Below, in pieces: positions 1-5,116 of a stretch of 5,180 nucleotides of DNA. The stretch's first letter is position 1. Each line of letters starts with the position of its first letter. The stretch comes from Syntrophomonadaceae bacterium (GTDB lineage Bacteria > Bacillota > Dethiobacteria > DTU022). The position numbers and the translations under genes were made by a program. The notes under the pieces are model-generated. The model worked only from the letters and a program-made list of their open reading frames with translations. It ran no database searches and was not told the DNA's origin. The DNA lies in contig SLBE01000127.1 of the NCBI GenBank assembly GCA_007126465.1, positions 1 to 5,180 of the forward strand, in the 5' to 3' direction.

Positions 1-2
1 TA

Positions 3-96
3 TGGCGGGAGTAGATGGGAATCGAACCCACCGCAGGGGGCTGCCCTGCCACTGGATTTGAAGTCCAGGAACGCCACCAGGCCGCTAACTACTCCC
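3..96 (-). tRNA. selC: tRNA-Sec (anticodon UCA), CCA encoded
   Basis: This is the selenocysteine tRNA, charged with serine and converted by SelA/SelD before SelB delivers it to in-frame UGA codons. Seen directly on the minus strand: an 8-bp acceptor stem GGGAGTAG/CTACTCCC, which is one pair longer than in ordinary tRNAs; an anticodon arm CTGGA-CTTCAAA-TCCAG with anticodon TCA; a long variable arm with stem GCAGGG/CCCTGC; a T arm with loop TTCGATT; discriminator G; and encoded CCA. The total of 94 nt fits bacterial tRNA-Sec and is too long for class I tRNAs. The D stem reads as about five of six pairs with one G-G mismatch. It has its own promoter about 40 bases upstream and lies beyond the terminator of the preceding gene. 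No selA, selB or selD is inside the window. Confidence 0.97.
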
Positions 97-135
97 ATTG
101 CAAGAAAACTAACTAAATTAATTTATCCATATGCT

Positions 136-164
136 ATTATATTGGTTTTAACCTGCACGGGCAA
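136..164 (-). promoter_or_regulatory. sigma-A type promoter for tRNA-Sec
   Basis: On the minus strand there is a -35 TTGCCC (159-164), a 17-base spacer and a perfect -10 TATAAT (136-141). The predicted start is near 129, leaving a leader of about 33 bases before the mature tRNA 5' end at 96. It sits between the terminator of the GGDEF/HD-GYP gene and the tRNA, so tRNA-Sec looks independently transcribed. The promoter match is seen; its activity is inferred. Confidence 0.75.
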
Positions 165-188
165 GCATATCTTTAGTAATTTACAATT

Positions 189-217
189 AAAAACTGCTGA
201 CAAAAGGTTCAGCAGTT
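189..217 (-). terminator. intrinsic terminator after the REC-GGDEF-HD-GYP gene
   Basis: On the minus strand a perfect 9-bp stem AACTGCTGA/TCAGCAGTT (217-209 with 200-192) with an 8-base loop runs into five consecutive T (193-189). It lies 39 bases past the stop codon of the REC-GGDEF-HD-GYP gene and just before the tRNA-Sec promoter, a sensible place to separate the two units. The stem is only moderately GC-rich and the T tract is short. Confidence 0.7.
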
Positions 218-256
218 ACTGAGCGGCTATAAAAATGTAACAAGCCCCTAAATATT

Positions 257-1678
257 TTAAATAATACTTAAAAACAGCTCCACAAGATTAGGATCGAACT
301 GGCTTCCGGAATTCCGTTTTAATTCCTTAATGGCTTCTTCCCGGGTGAGCGCCCTGCGGTAAGGACGATCGTTGGTCATAGCATCATAAGCATCAACTAT
401 GGAAAGAATTCTACATTCCAGGGGTATTTCTTCTTCCTTTAAACCTAAGGGGTAACCGCTTCCATCCCACTTTTCATGATGCCTCAATATCAAATCAGCC
501 ACCTGGTTTAATTCCGGTGAAGTCTGGGCAATGCGATACCCTTTCTCAGGATGCTGTCTCATAATAATCCATTCTTCGTCTGTAAGCCGATCCTTCTTAA
601 ATAAAATATTATCAGGTATGCCAACCTTACCGAGATCGTGAACCTGTGCTACCAGGGAAAGAGCTGTTAAGCAGTGTTTATCCAAACCTACGGCTTCACC
701 CATTTTCATGCACAGTTCATCAAGCCGGTCGGCATGACCGTTTGCGATATAATCTCTTTCCGAGAGTGCAGCAAGTAATGCCTGGACAACCTGGTTACGG
801 GCACTCTCGCTCCGATCCTGTTTGTCCAGGTAAAGCTTTTTATTAGCCTCTATAATTACTTCTTCGAGTGGTTCAGACTGATCATAGCTTTTTGCATAAC
901 CAATAGCCATGCTTATTGGTATATCTTCATTTTTCAAGTTGTGCTTATCGATTTCTTTACGGATCAGATTGACGATCTCTTCCCCGCTGCGGTCAGTTGA
1001 TCGTGGCATGATCGCTACAAACTCATCGCCACCAACCCGGGCCAGCACATCTCCTCTATGTAGAACTTTACTCAAGAGTTCGGCGCATGTTTGAAGAATG
1101 CGATCTCCCTCTTTTTGGCCCATCGTTTCATTTATAAGCTTTAACCCGTTCAAGTCGGCAGTAACCATTAGCACAGGGTACTCCCGGCCTCCTTCCAGGC
1201 GTTTAATTTCATTTTCAAAATAGATCCGGTTATATAGCCCGGTAAGCTGATCATGAAGGGTTAAATACTCAAGCATTTCCCGATCCCGCTTGTGCTGATT
1301 ACGAACTTCTGCATCACGCAATTCCCGCCTGACTGCCGGAGCCAATCTGGACAGGTTGTCCTTCATAATGTAGTCATGAGCCCCAAGGCGCATCGCTTCT
1401 ACAGCTATTTCTTCCCCAATAGTGCCGGATACAATAATAAAGGGCAAATCCCGCCTGCTTTCTTTTGTAACCTGGAGAGCTTCCGGAGCGCTGAAACGTG
1501 GCATAGCATGGTCTGATATAACCAGCTGCCAGCTATCATCAGAAAGTGCCTTTTGCAGGTCTTCACTGGTTTCTACACGCGTGTAAATCGTTTCGAAACC
1601 ACCTTTTTTTAAAGCTCTCAGCAGCAACAGCAAATCATCTTCAGAGTCTTCAACTATTATTGTCCGGATTAAGGTCAC
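257..1678 (-). CDS. REC-GGDEF-HD-GYP bifunctional c-di-GMP response regulator
   Basis: A 473-residue cytoplasmic regulator with no membrane segment. Residues 1-122 are a CheY-like receiver (acidic pair E10/D11, phospho-acceptor D56, S84, K106). A short helical linker follows. Residues about 138-290 are a GGDEF diguanylate cyclase domain: D175, N183 and D192 match the metal and GTP-binding positions, and the GGDEF motif is at 216-220. Residues about 292-473 are an HD-GYP phosphodiesterase domain: H315, HD at 347-348 with following LGK, H376, HHE at 400-402 followed by WDGSGYP, and D429. It could therefore both make and hydrolyse c-di-GMP. The I-site RxxD has His207 in place of Arg, so product inhibition may be lost. 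GTG at 1678 is chosen because GGAGG lies 8 bases upstream. An in-frame TTG at 1693 would put that motif inside the gene, and the GTG start also lines up exactly with the kinase receiver. Domain calls are strong; which activity dominates is unknown. Confidence 0.95.
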   Translation of the reverse strand: MTLIRTIIVEDSEDDLLLLLRALKKGGFETIYTRVETSEDLQKALSDDSWQLVISDHAMPRFSAPEALQVTKESRRDLPFIIVSGTIGEEIAVEAMRLGAHDYIMKDNLSRLAPAVRRELRDAEVRNQHKRDREMLEYLTLHDQLTGLYNRIYFENEIKRLEGGREYPVLMVTADLNGLKLINETMGQKEGDRILQTCAELLSKVLHRGDVLARVGGDEFVAIMPRSTDRSGEEIVNLIRKEIDKHNLKNEDIPISMAIGYAKSYDQSEPLEEVIIEANKKLYLDKQDRSESARNQVVQALLAALSERDYIANGHADRLDELCMKMGEAVGLDKHCLTALSLVAQVHDLGKVGIPDNILFKKDRLTDEEWIIMRQHPEKGYRIAQTSPELNQVADLILRHHEKWDGSGYPLGLKEEEIPLECRILSIVDAYDAMTNDRPYRRALTREEAIKELKRNSGSQFDPNLVELFLSII

Positions 1679-1686
1679 TAATAATG

Positions 1687-1691
1687 CCTCC
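1687..1691 (-). promoter_or_regulatory. ribosome binding site deciding the GTG start at 1678
   Basis: GGAGG on the minus strand followed by 8 bases and GTG. It overlaps the in-frame TTG at 1693-1691, which makes that upstream codon an unlikely start and shortens the protein from 478 to 473 residues. Confidence 0.85.
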
Positions 1692-1711
1692 AATAGTGAA
1701 AAATTCTTTGT

Positions 1712-1852
1712 CTATTCTACACGATTGAAACCAATAAGCCAAGCTCTACGAATTTTTTTAATCCCTGGATTTATTTCAATTAATGAATTTTCATACCATC
1801 CCCAAAAAGCTGATTTATATTGCGGGCAAAGTTCTCCTTGCTTACCAAACAT
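1712..1852 (-). CDS. possible 46-residue small ORF upstream of the c-di-GMP gene (doubtful)
   Basis: An ATG-started frame of 46 codons ends with TAG 33 bases before the GTG start of the REC-GGDEF-HD-GYP gene. The peptide begins MFGKQGELC, contains the aromatic cluster FWGWYEN and ends with a basic stretch GIKKIRRAW and GFNRVE. The frame is open for six further codons upstream (to a TGA), so a non-ATG start or an eroded longer gene is possible. No Shine-Dalgarno sequence precedes the ATG. I do not recognise the peptide. The tryptophan content is unlike random AT-rich translation, but a frame of this length is not rare by chance. It could be a leader peptide, a gene remnant or nothing. Confidence 0.25.
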   Translation of the reverse strand: MFGKQGELCPQYKSAFWGWYENSLIEINPGIKKIRRAWLIGFNRVE

Positions 1853-1931
1853 ATGCGGAAAATATTTTGCTCAAATCTATAATCAACAGGCGCAACTTAT
1901 TAATTAACTATTTCCCTGTTAAAATGCTTCT

Positions 1932-1960
1932 TTTATAACTTTATAATATAATTATTGCAA
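1932..1960 (-). promoter_or_regulatory. sigma-A type promoter for the REC-GGDEF-HD-GYP gene
   Basis: On the minus strand: -35 TTGCAA (1955-1960), 17-base spacer, -10 TATAAA (1932-1937). The predicted start is near 1925, giving an unusually long leader of about 247 bases before the GTG at 1678 and covering the small ORF at 1852-1712. The region is AT-rich, so chance hexamers occur, but the spacing and position favour this one. A palindrome and repeat lie directly upstream of the -35. Confidence 0.55.
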
Positions 1961-1970
1961 CTATTTAGGT

Positions 1971-2012
1971 ATGGGGAAAATCCCCATTTTTTAAAAATAA
2001 ATCCCCATTTTT
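1971..2012. repeat. palindrome plus 14-bp direct repeat with 21-bp period
   Basis: The stretch 1971-1987 is a perfect inverted repeat ATGGGGA-AAA-TCCCCAT. Its right half belongs to a 14-base element AAATCCCCATTTTT at 1978-1991 that recurs exactly at 1999-2012, a 21-bp shift, about two helical turns. It lies 10 bp upstream of the candidate -35 for the c-di-GMP gene. It may be a protein binding site. Read on the plus strand, the hairpin followed by six T also resembles an intrinsic terminator, although no plus-strand gene is seen. The repeats are seen; function is inferred. Confidence 0.6.
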
Positions 2013-2038
2013 CACTAACACTTTTCATTAACAATAAC

Positions 2039-2059
2039 AAACTGCCTAAATGGCAGTTT
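2039..2059 (-). terminator. terminator-like hairpin after the response regulator
   Basis: An 8-bp perfect stem AAACTGCC/GGCAGTTT with a 5-base loop begins 41 bases past the response regulator stop codon. On the minus strand the stem leads into T-rich but interrupted sequence (GTTATTGTT), so it is a weaker terminator than the one at 189-217. Flanking ATAAC and GTTAT can extend the stem across a 2-base bulge. It probably ends the kinase-regulator transcript, perhaps incompletely. Confidence 0.5.
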
Positions 2060-2099
2060 TAGTTATCGGTCATTTTAAAATCCAACAAGTGTCATTCTT

Positions 2100-2759
2100 T
2101 TAGTATTCGCTGTCGAAATTACCGGTTAAACCGAAACTCCTGGCCAGTTCAACCATGCTATCTTCTCTACAGATTTTCAGCTTTTCTTTCAAGTTCTCTT
2201 TGTGTCTGTCCACAGTCTTAACACTTATAGAAAGTATTTCAGCAATCTCAGATCGGCTGTACCCTTCGGCAATCATCTGCATTACTTCACGTTCACGCGG
2301 CGACAGCTGCTCTAAACCACACTGACTGACTTGAGTTTCTTTCTCCCCAATAAAACCATCAACTAAAACCTGTGAAACAGCAGGGCTAAGAAAGATTTGG
2401 TTAACTTGCACTGCTTTCATCGCTAACTCAAGATCATCAAAAGCAGAACCTTTATAAATAAAACCGGACGCCCCGCACCGCAATGCTCTTGTTACATAGT
2501 TTTCTTCAACATGCATTGATAAAATTATAATTTTTACCAGCGGGCACTCAATCTTAATATGCGACAAAGCTTCCAAACCATTGAGCCCTGGCATGGCTAT
2601 ATCCATAATAACTAAATCGGGTTCGCATTTGCGGGTTAGCTCTATTGCTTCTCTTCCATTAACAGCTTCACCAACCACGCTAACCATGGCCTTATTTTCC
2701 AATAATGAACGCAACCCCTGACGAACTATGGCATGATCATCGGCAAGCAGTACTTTCAT
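2100..2759 (-). CDS. NarL/FixJ-family DNA-binding response regulator
   Basis: A 219-residue transcription factor of normal family length. Residues 1-120 form the receiver: acidic pair D7/D8, phospho-acceptor D53 followed by the usual MP at 56-57, S81 and K103. After a linker of about 30 residues, residues 149-214 form a LuxR/GerE helix-turn-helix: LSPREREV at 152-159, then GYSRSEIAEILSISVKTVDRH with the recognition helix around 178-190. Phosphorylation normally drives dimerisation and DNA binding in this family. The ATG overlaps the end of the kinase gene by 23 bases and has a strong AGGAGG 9 bases upstream, so it is co-transcribed and very probably translationally coupled to its cognate kinase. 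The target genes are not identifiable; the upstream regions of this locus are obvious candidates for autoregulation. Confidence 0.96.
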   Translation of the reverse strand: MKVLLADDHAIVRQGLRSLLENKAMVSVVGEAVNGREAIELTRKCEPDLVIMDIAMPGLNGLEALSHIKIECPLVKIIILSMHVEENYVTRALRCGASGFIYKGSAFDDLELAMKAVQVNQIFLSPAVSQVLVDGFIGEKETQVSQCGLEQLSPREREVMQMIAEGYSRSEIAEILSISVKTVDRHKENLKEKLKICREDSMVELARSFGLTGNFDSEY

Positions 2760-4233
2760 CAGTTTTTACCTCCTTCAACCAGCTTTGCCATGGTATTTCT
2801 ATATTGATTGTCGTGCCTTCACTGGGTACAGAATCAATTTTGAATTTACCGTTCAGTAATTTTATTCTTTCCTTCATCCCTGTTAAACCTATATGTTCTG
2901 ATGATACAACCATTTTATCTGTTTCAAAACCAACTCCATCATCAGACACTGTAACTTTCAGAATTCCATTTTTCTTGCTGATATCTACTTCTGCACTACT
3001 GGCATTTGAATGACGTGCAATATTTGTCAAGGATTCCTGGACACAGCGATACAGCGCTGTTTCAACCTGTTGTGCTAATCTTTCAGTAAAACTGTTAGTG
3101 GATAAAATAGTTTTAATACCGGTCCGATTCTCAAACCCGTTAACCATATTTTTGATAGCCGGGAGCAAGCCCATATCATCAAGTGCCGGAGGTCGCAGCG
3201 AAACTGATAACCTCCGGACCAGGTTAATTGTAAAATCAATTAGGTCTATACTTTGCTTCAAGTGTCGCTCAGACTTCTCATCACCAGGTATAAACTCATT
3301 TAGAAGCTGCAAATCAAGCTTAACAGCGGTTAGAGCCTGGCCCAGTTCATCGTGCAGTTCCCGTGCCAGCCGGGCTCTCTCTTCTTCGATAGCCTCCAGA
3401 ATTCTTTTGGAAAGCGCCTCTATACGGGCATGGCTGTTTTTCAGTTTTTGCTCGTAATTTACCTGTTCGGTAATATCGCGGGCAATGCCTTCAAAGGCAA
3501 CCAACCTGTTCTGCTCATCATAGACGGGAACAATGTTTTGTTCTGAGCAGATAATATTTCCATTTTTATGGAACCAACGTGTTCTTATCGGACCCTCGAA
3601 GGAAATCTCTCCACTCATATATTTAGTAAACATATCCTTATCCTCAGAATATATTACTTCAAACCCTAAATTAGGATTGTTATATATTTCTTCAGGGGTG
3701 TAACCTATAAAGTCTGCCACAGATGGGGTGATGTATTCTGCCTGTAAATCTGGATACAGGCGTATCCTGAAAATAATATCCCTGGCATGCTCGGCTATGT
3801 GGCGAAACCTCGCTTCGCTTTTACGCAGTTTTTCCAGGGCTTTTTTGCCCTCTGCTTTTACGTTGGAGTTGTAAAGCGCTCTTTCAACTAAAGGGATTAA
3901 GCGGGCCAGATTATCTTTCATAATATAATCATGGGCCCCTGCTTTCATTGCAGCAACTGCAATATCCTGGTCAATAATGCTTGATACTATGATAAATGGA
4001 AGATCAAGACCGCTTTCTTTGAGTACATTTAGGGCTTCCGGTGCACTGAAATCAGGTAACACGTGATCGGAAATAATCAAATCCCACTGATCATTTTTTA
4101 AAGCTGTGCGAAGCTCCTCAGAAGTTTCAACCCGGAGATACTCAACCTGATATCCTCCCCGTTTAAGCTCCAAGCTTAACAGCAGGGCATCGTCCTCTGA
4201 GTCTTCAACAATAATCAGCTTTAATAATATCAA
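2737..4233 (-). CDS. soluble hybrid histidine kinase REC-PAS-HisKA_3-HATPase
   Basis: A 498-residue cytoplasmic sensor kinase with no transmembrane segment. Residues 1-122: receiver with E10/D11, phospho-acceptor D56, S84 and K106. Residues about 135-258: PAS sensor domain ending in the typical GIARDITEQ. A coiled-coil signalling helix (about 259-288) leads to the HisKA_3 dimerisation domain with H-box RELHDELGQ and phospho-accepting H294. The HATPase domain follows, with N-box around N404, G1 box DDGVGF (431-436) and G2 GLTGMKER (449-456). This is the NarX/DegS-type catalytic core, which pairs with NarL-type regulators such as the one overlapping its 3' end. The start is a TTG with GGAGG 12 bases upstream, a long spacing; it aligns exactly with the GTG start of the paralogous receiver at 1678. 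An ATT at 4239, 6 bases from GGAGG, is a remote alternative. What PAS or the receiver senses is unknown. Confidence 0.95.
   Translation of the reverse strand: MILLKLIIVEDSEDDALLLSLELKRGGYQVEYLRVETSEELRTALKNDQWDLIISDHVLPDFSAPEALNVLKESGLDLPFIIVSSIIDQDIAVAAMKAGAHDYIMKDNLARLIPLVERALYNSNVKAEGKKALEKLRKSEARFRHIAEHARDIIFRIRLYPDLQAEYITPSVADFIGYTPEEIYNNPNLGFEVIYSEDKDMFTKYMSGEISFEGPIRTRWFHKNGNIICSEQNIVPVYDEQNRLVAFEGIARDITEQVNYEQKLKNSHARIEALSKRILEAIEEERARLARELHDELGQALTAVKLDLQLLNEFIPGDEKSERHLKQSIDLIDFTINLVRRLSVSLRPPALDDMGLLPAIKNMVNGFENRTGIKTILSTNSFTERLAQQVETALYRCVQESLTNIARHSNASSAEVDISKKNGILKVTVSDDGVGFETDKMVVSSEHIGLTGMKERIKLLNGKFKIDSVPSEGTTINIEIPWQSWLKEVKTDESTACR
2769..2774 (-). promoter_or_regulatory. ribosome binding site of the response regulator, inside the kinase gene
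   Basis: AGGAGG on the minus strand, 9 bases before the ATG at 2759. It lies within the last codons of the kinase reading frame (the LKEV residues), so ribosomes finishing the kinase reach it directly. This supports coupled, roughly matched synthesis of the two partners. Confidence 0.85.
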
Positions 4234-4245
4234 TTTAATTACCGT

Positions 4246-4250
4246 CCTCC
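4246..4250 (-). promoter_or_regulatory. ribosome binding site of the kinase gene
   Basis: GGAGG on the minus strand, 12 bases before the TTG at 4233. Long spacing combined with a TTG start suggests deliberately modest translation. An ATT triplet in frame at 4239-4237 would have a 6-base spacing, but ATT starts are rare. Confidence 0.6.
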
Positions 4251-4262
4251 ATGAAAACTCTT

Positions 4263-4315
4263 GGAAGCTATTGCTAACAACCCACAGGATAAATAATTTT
4301 TAAGTAGCTTCCTGT
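4263..4315 (-). promoter_or_regulatory. kinase leader with two mutually exclusive hairpins
   Basis: On the minus strand an upstream arm (4315-4305) reads ACAGGAAGCTA. Its first six bases pair perfectly with TCCTGT (4289-4284), and its overlapping last eight (4312-4305) pair perfectly with TAGCTTCC (4270-4263). The two pairings share bases, so only one can form at a time. The distal arm ends 12 bases before the GGAGG of the kinase gene. The pairings are seen; a regulatory switch is inference. The loops are long (20 and 34 bases) and the region is AT-rich. Confidence 0.35.
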
Positions 4316-4322
4316 ATATTCT

Positions 4323-4349
4323 TTATCGACTGTAAAATAATAATATTAA
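4323..4349 (-). promoter_or_regulatory. weak sigma-D (motility sigma)-like promoter candidate
   Basis: On the minus strand GTCGATAA (4323-4330) differs by one base from the GCCGATAA -10 of sigma-28-type promoters. TTAA (4346-4349), one base off TAAA, lies 15 bases upstream. The predicted start, near 4316, falls directly before the leader hairpin of the kinase gene. No convincing sigma-A promoter was found in this gap. Short motifs of this kind arise by chance in AT-rich sequence. Confidence 0.3.
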
Positions 4350-4374
4350 GAGGATTAATGAAGGAATAAAGCAG

Positions 4375-4407
4375 AATACCAGCTACCTGAAGAAGCTGGT
4401 TGGTATT
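4375..4407 (-). terminator. hairpin downstream of the methyltransferase gene
   Basis: On the minus strand AATACC and AGCT, separated by a 4-base bulge, pair with AGCTGGTATT to form a 10-bp bulged stem with a loop of about 9 bases. It starts about 70 bases past the methyltransferase stop. The following sequence (CTGCTTTATTCC) is only moderately T-rich, so it is either a weak terminator or a processing/stability hairpin between two units. Confidence 0.4.
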
Positions 4408-4477
4408 ATCTATAACATTTCCTTTGCTAACCTAGCACCGGAGCTTAAACCAAAAAGTAAAACAATGCCCGTTCAGT

Positions 4478-5116
4478 TTAGACATCGAAGCAAATTAACC
4501 TTTTATCGATGGTCAGGTTGCTAAAATTATATTCATTTTTAATATATAGCAGCGACTGTTCATGGTAGAAAAATACATGAGTCGGATCGTTTTTATAATA
4601 CCACTGCTTAAAATCAAGATCATCAGTCAATATTTCAGTCAGGCAAACCAAAGACCCTTTCGGTAATAACAGCGACCTTAATAAACTAAATTCCTTTGCA
4701 GGATCTCTGAAATGTTCAATCACTTCGCTGCAAATAATAAAATCAAATTTTTGATTGAGTGGAAATTGGTCAGGATAGTAATATGGATCATATAGCTCAA
4801 CATCATAACCTTTTTCTCCAAGCATGATCGCAGCAACCGGACCCGACCCGGCGCCATAATCCAATCCCTTAGCTCCACTGGAGAATTTATCAGTAATAAT
4901 TTTAACCAGCGGACTTACAAAACGCCTGTAGCCTGAATCTTCGGGATCATTATTATGCTGATCATAGCGCTCCTTTTCCATTTTTGCATCCAGTTGATCT
5001 TCATAAGCCATCATTATAGATCGGCAGTAAGTACAGCGATAATAGTTTCTTTCCCTGAAGCACATATAATGTTTTGCAATTGAACTGCAAAGAACACAGC
5101 TGATTTTCTTAAGCAT
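4478..5116 (-). CDS. zinc-knuckle class I SAM-dependent methyltransferase
   Basis: A 212-residue soluble protein. The N-terminus has two CxxC pairs (C7/C10 and C28/C31) that should bind one zinc ion. After a linker, residues about 65-165 form a Methyltransf_23-like Rossmann fold: SAM-binding motif I GLDYGAGSGP at 84-93, an acidic strand end around ELYD (107-110), and SEVIEHFRDP at 130-139. The distal DPTHVFFYHEQSL (177-189) is typical of small methyltransferases of this group. The substrate cannot be told from sequence; the zinc knuckle may bind substrate or nucleic acid. The ATG has GGAAGGG 7 bases upstream. It is followed by a hairpin and a 244-base gap before the kinase gene, so it probably belongs to a unit starting right of the window. 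Its functional link to the signalling genes is unproven. The family call is firm, the specific role open. Confidence 0.88.
   Translation of the reverse strand: MLKKISCVLCSSIAKHYMCFRERNYYRCTYCRSIMMAYEDQLDAKMEKERYDQHNNDPEDSGYRRFVSPLVKIITDKFSSGAKGLDYGAGSGPVAAIMLGEKGYDVELYDPYYYPDQFPLNQKFDFIICSEVIEHFRDPAKEFSLLRSLLLPKGSLVCLTEILTDDLDFKQWYYKNDPTHVFFYHEQSLLYIKNEYNFSNLTIDKRLICFDV

Noticed and set aside
1679..1693. In-frame TTG at 1693 as the start of the REC-GGDEF-HD-GYP gene
   Set aside because: The TTG overlaps the GGAGG ribosome binding site that serves the GTG at 1678, and only the GTG aligns with the start of the paralogous kinase receiver.
646..1728. Plus-strand open frames opposite the REC-GGDEF-HD-GYP gene
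   Set aside because: They mirror the codon pattern of the minus-strand gene, and their translations contain no recognisable domain.
1725..1907. Plus-strand 60-codon frame in the intergenic gap
   Set aside because: No ribosome binding site and no recognisable sequence; it is antisense to the slightly more plausible minus-strand small ORF, and all neighbouring genes are on the minus strand.
1679..1925. c-di-GMP riboswitch in the long leader of the c-di-GMP gene
   Set aside because: The conserved GEMM-type core and tetraloop-receptor arrangement could not be found by eye; a covariance-model search would settle it.
1978..2012. CRISPR-like or transposon-end repeat
   Set aside because: There are only two copies of a 14-base element with a 7-base gap, no spacers, no cas genes and no transposase nearby.
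2737..2739. TGA ending the kinase gene as a selenocysteine codon, given the nearby tRNA-Sec
   Set aside because: The kinase domain is already complete, the response regulator start overlaps this stop, and readthrough adds only a short low-complexity tail with no visible SECIS hairpin.
2705..3546. Several plus-strand open frames of 60-120 codons across the kinase gene
   Set aside because: They are antisense to well-supported protein domains, show no recognisable motif and have no convincing ribosome binding sites.
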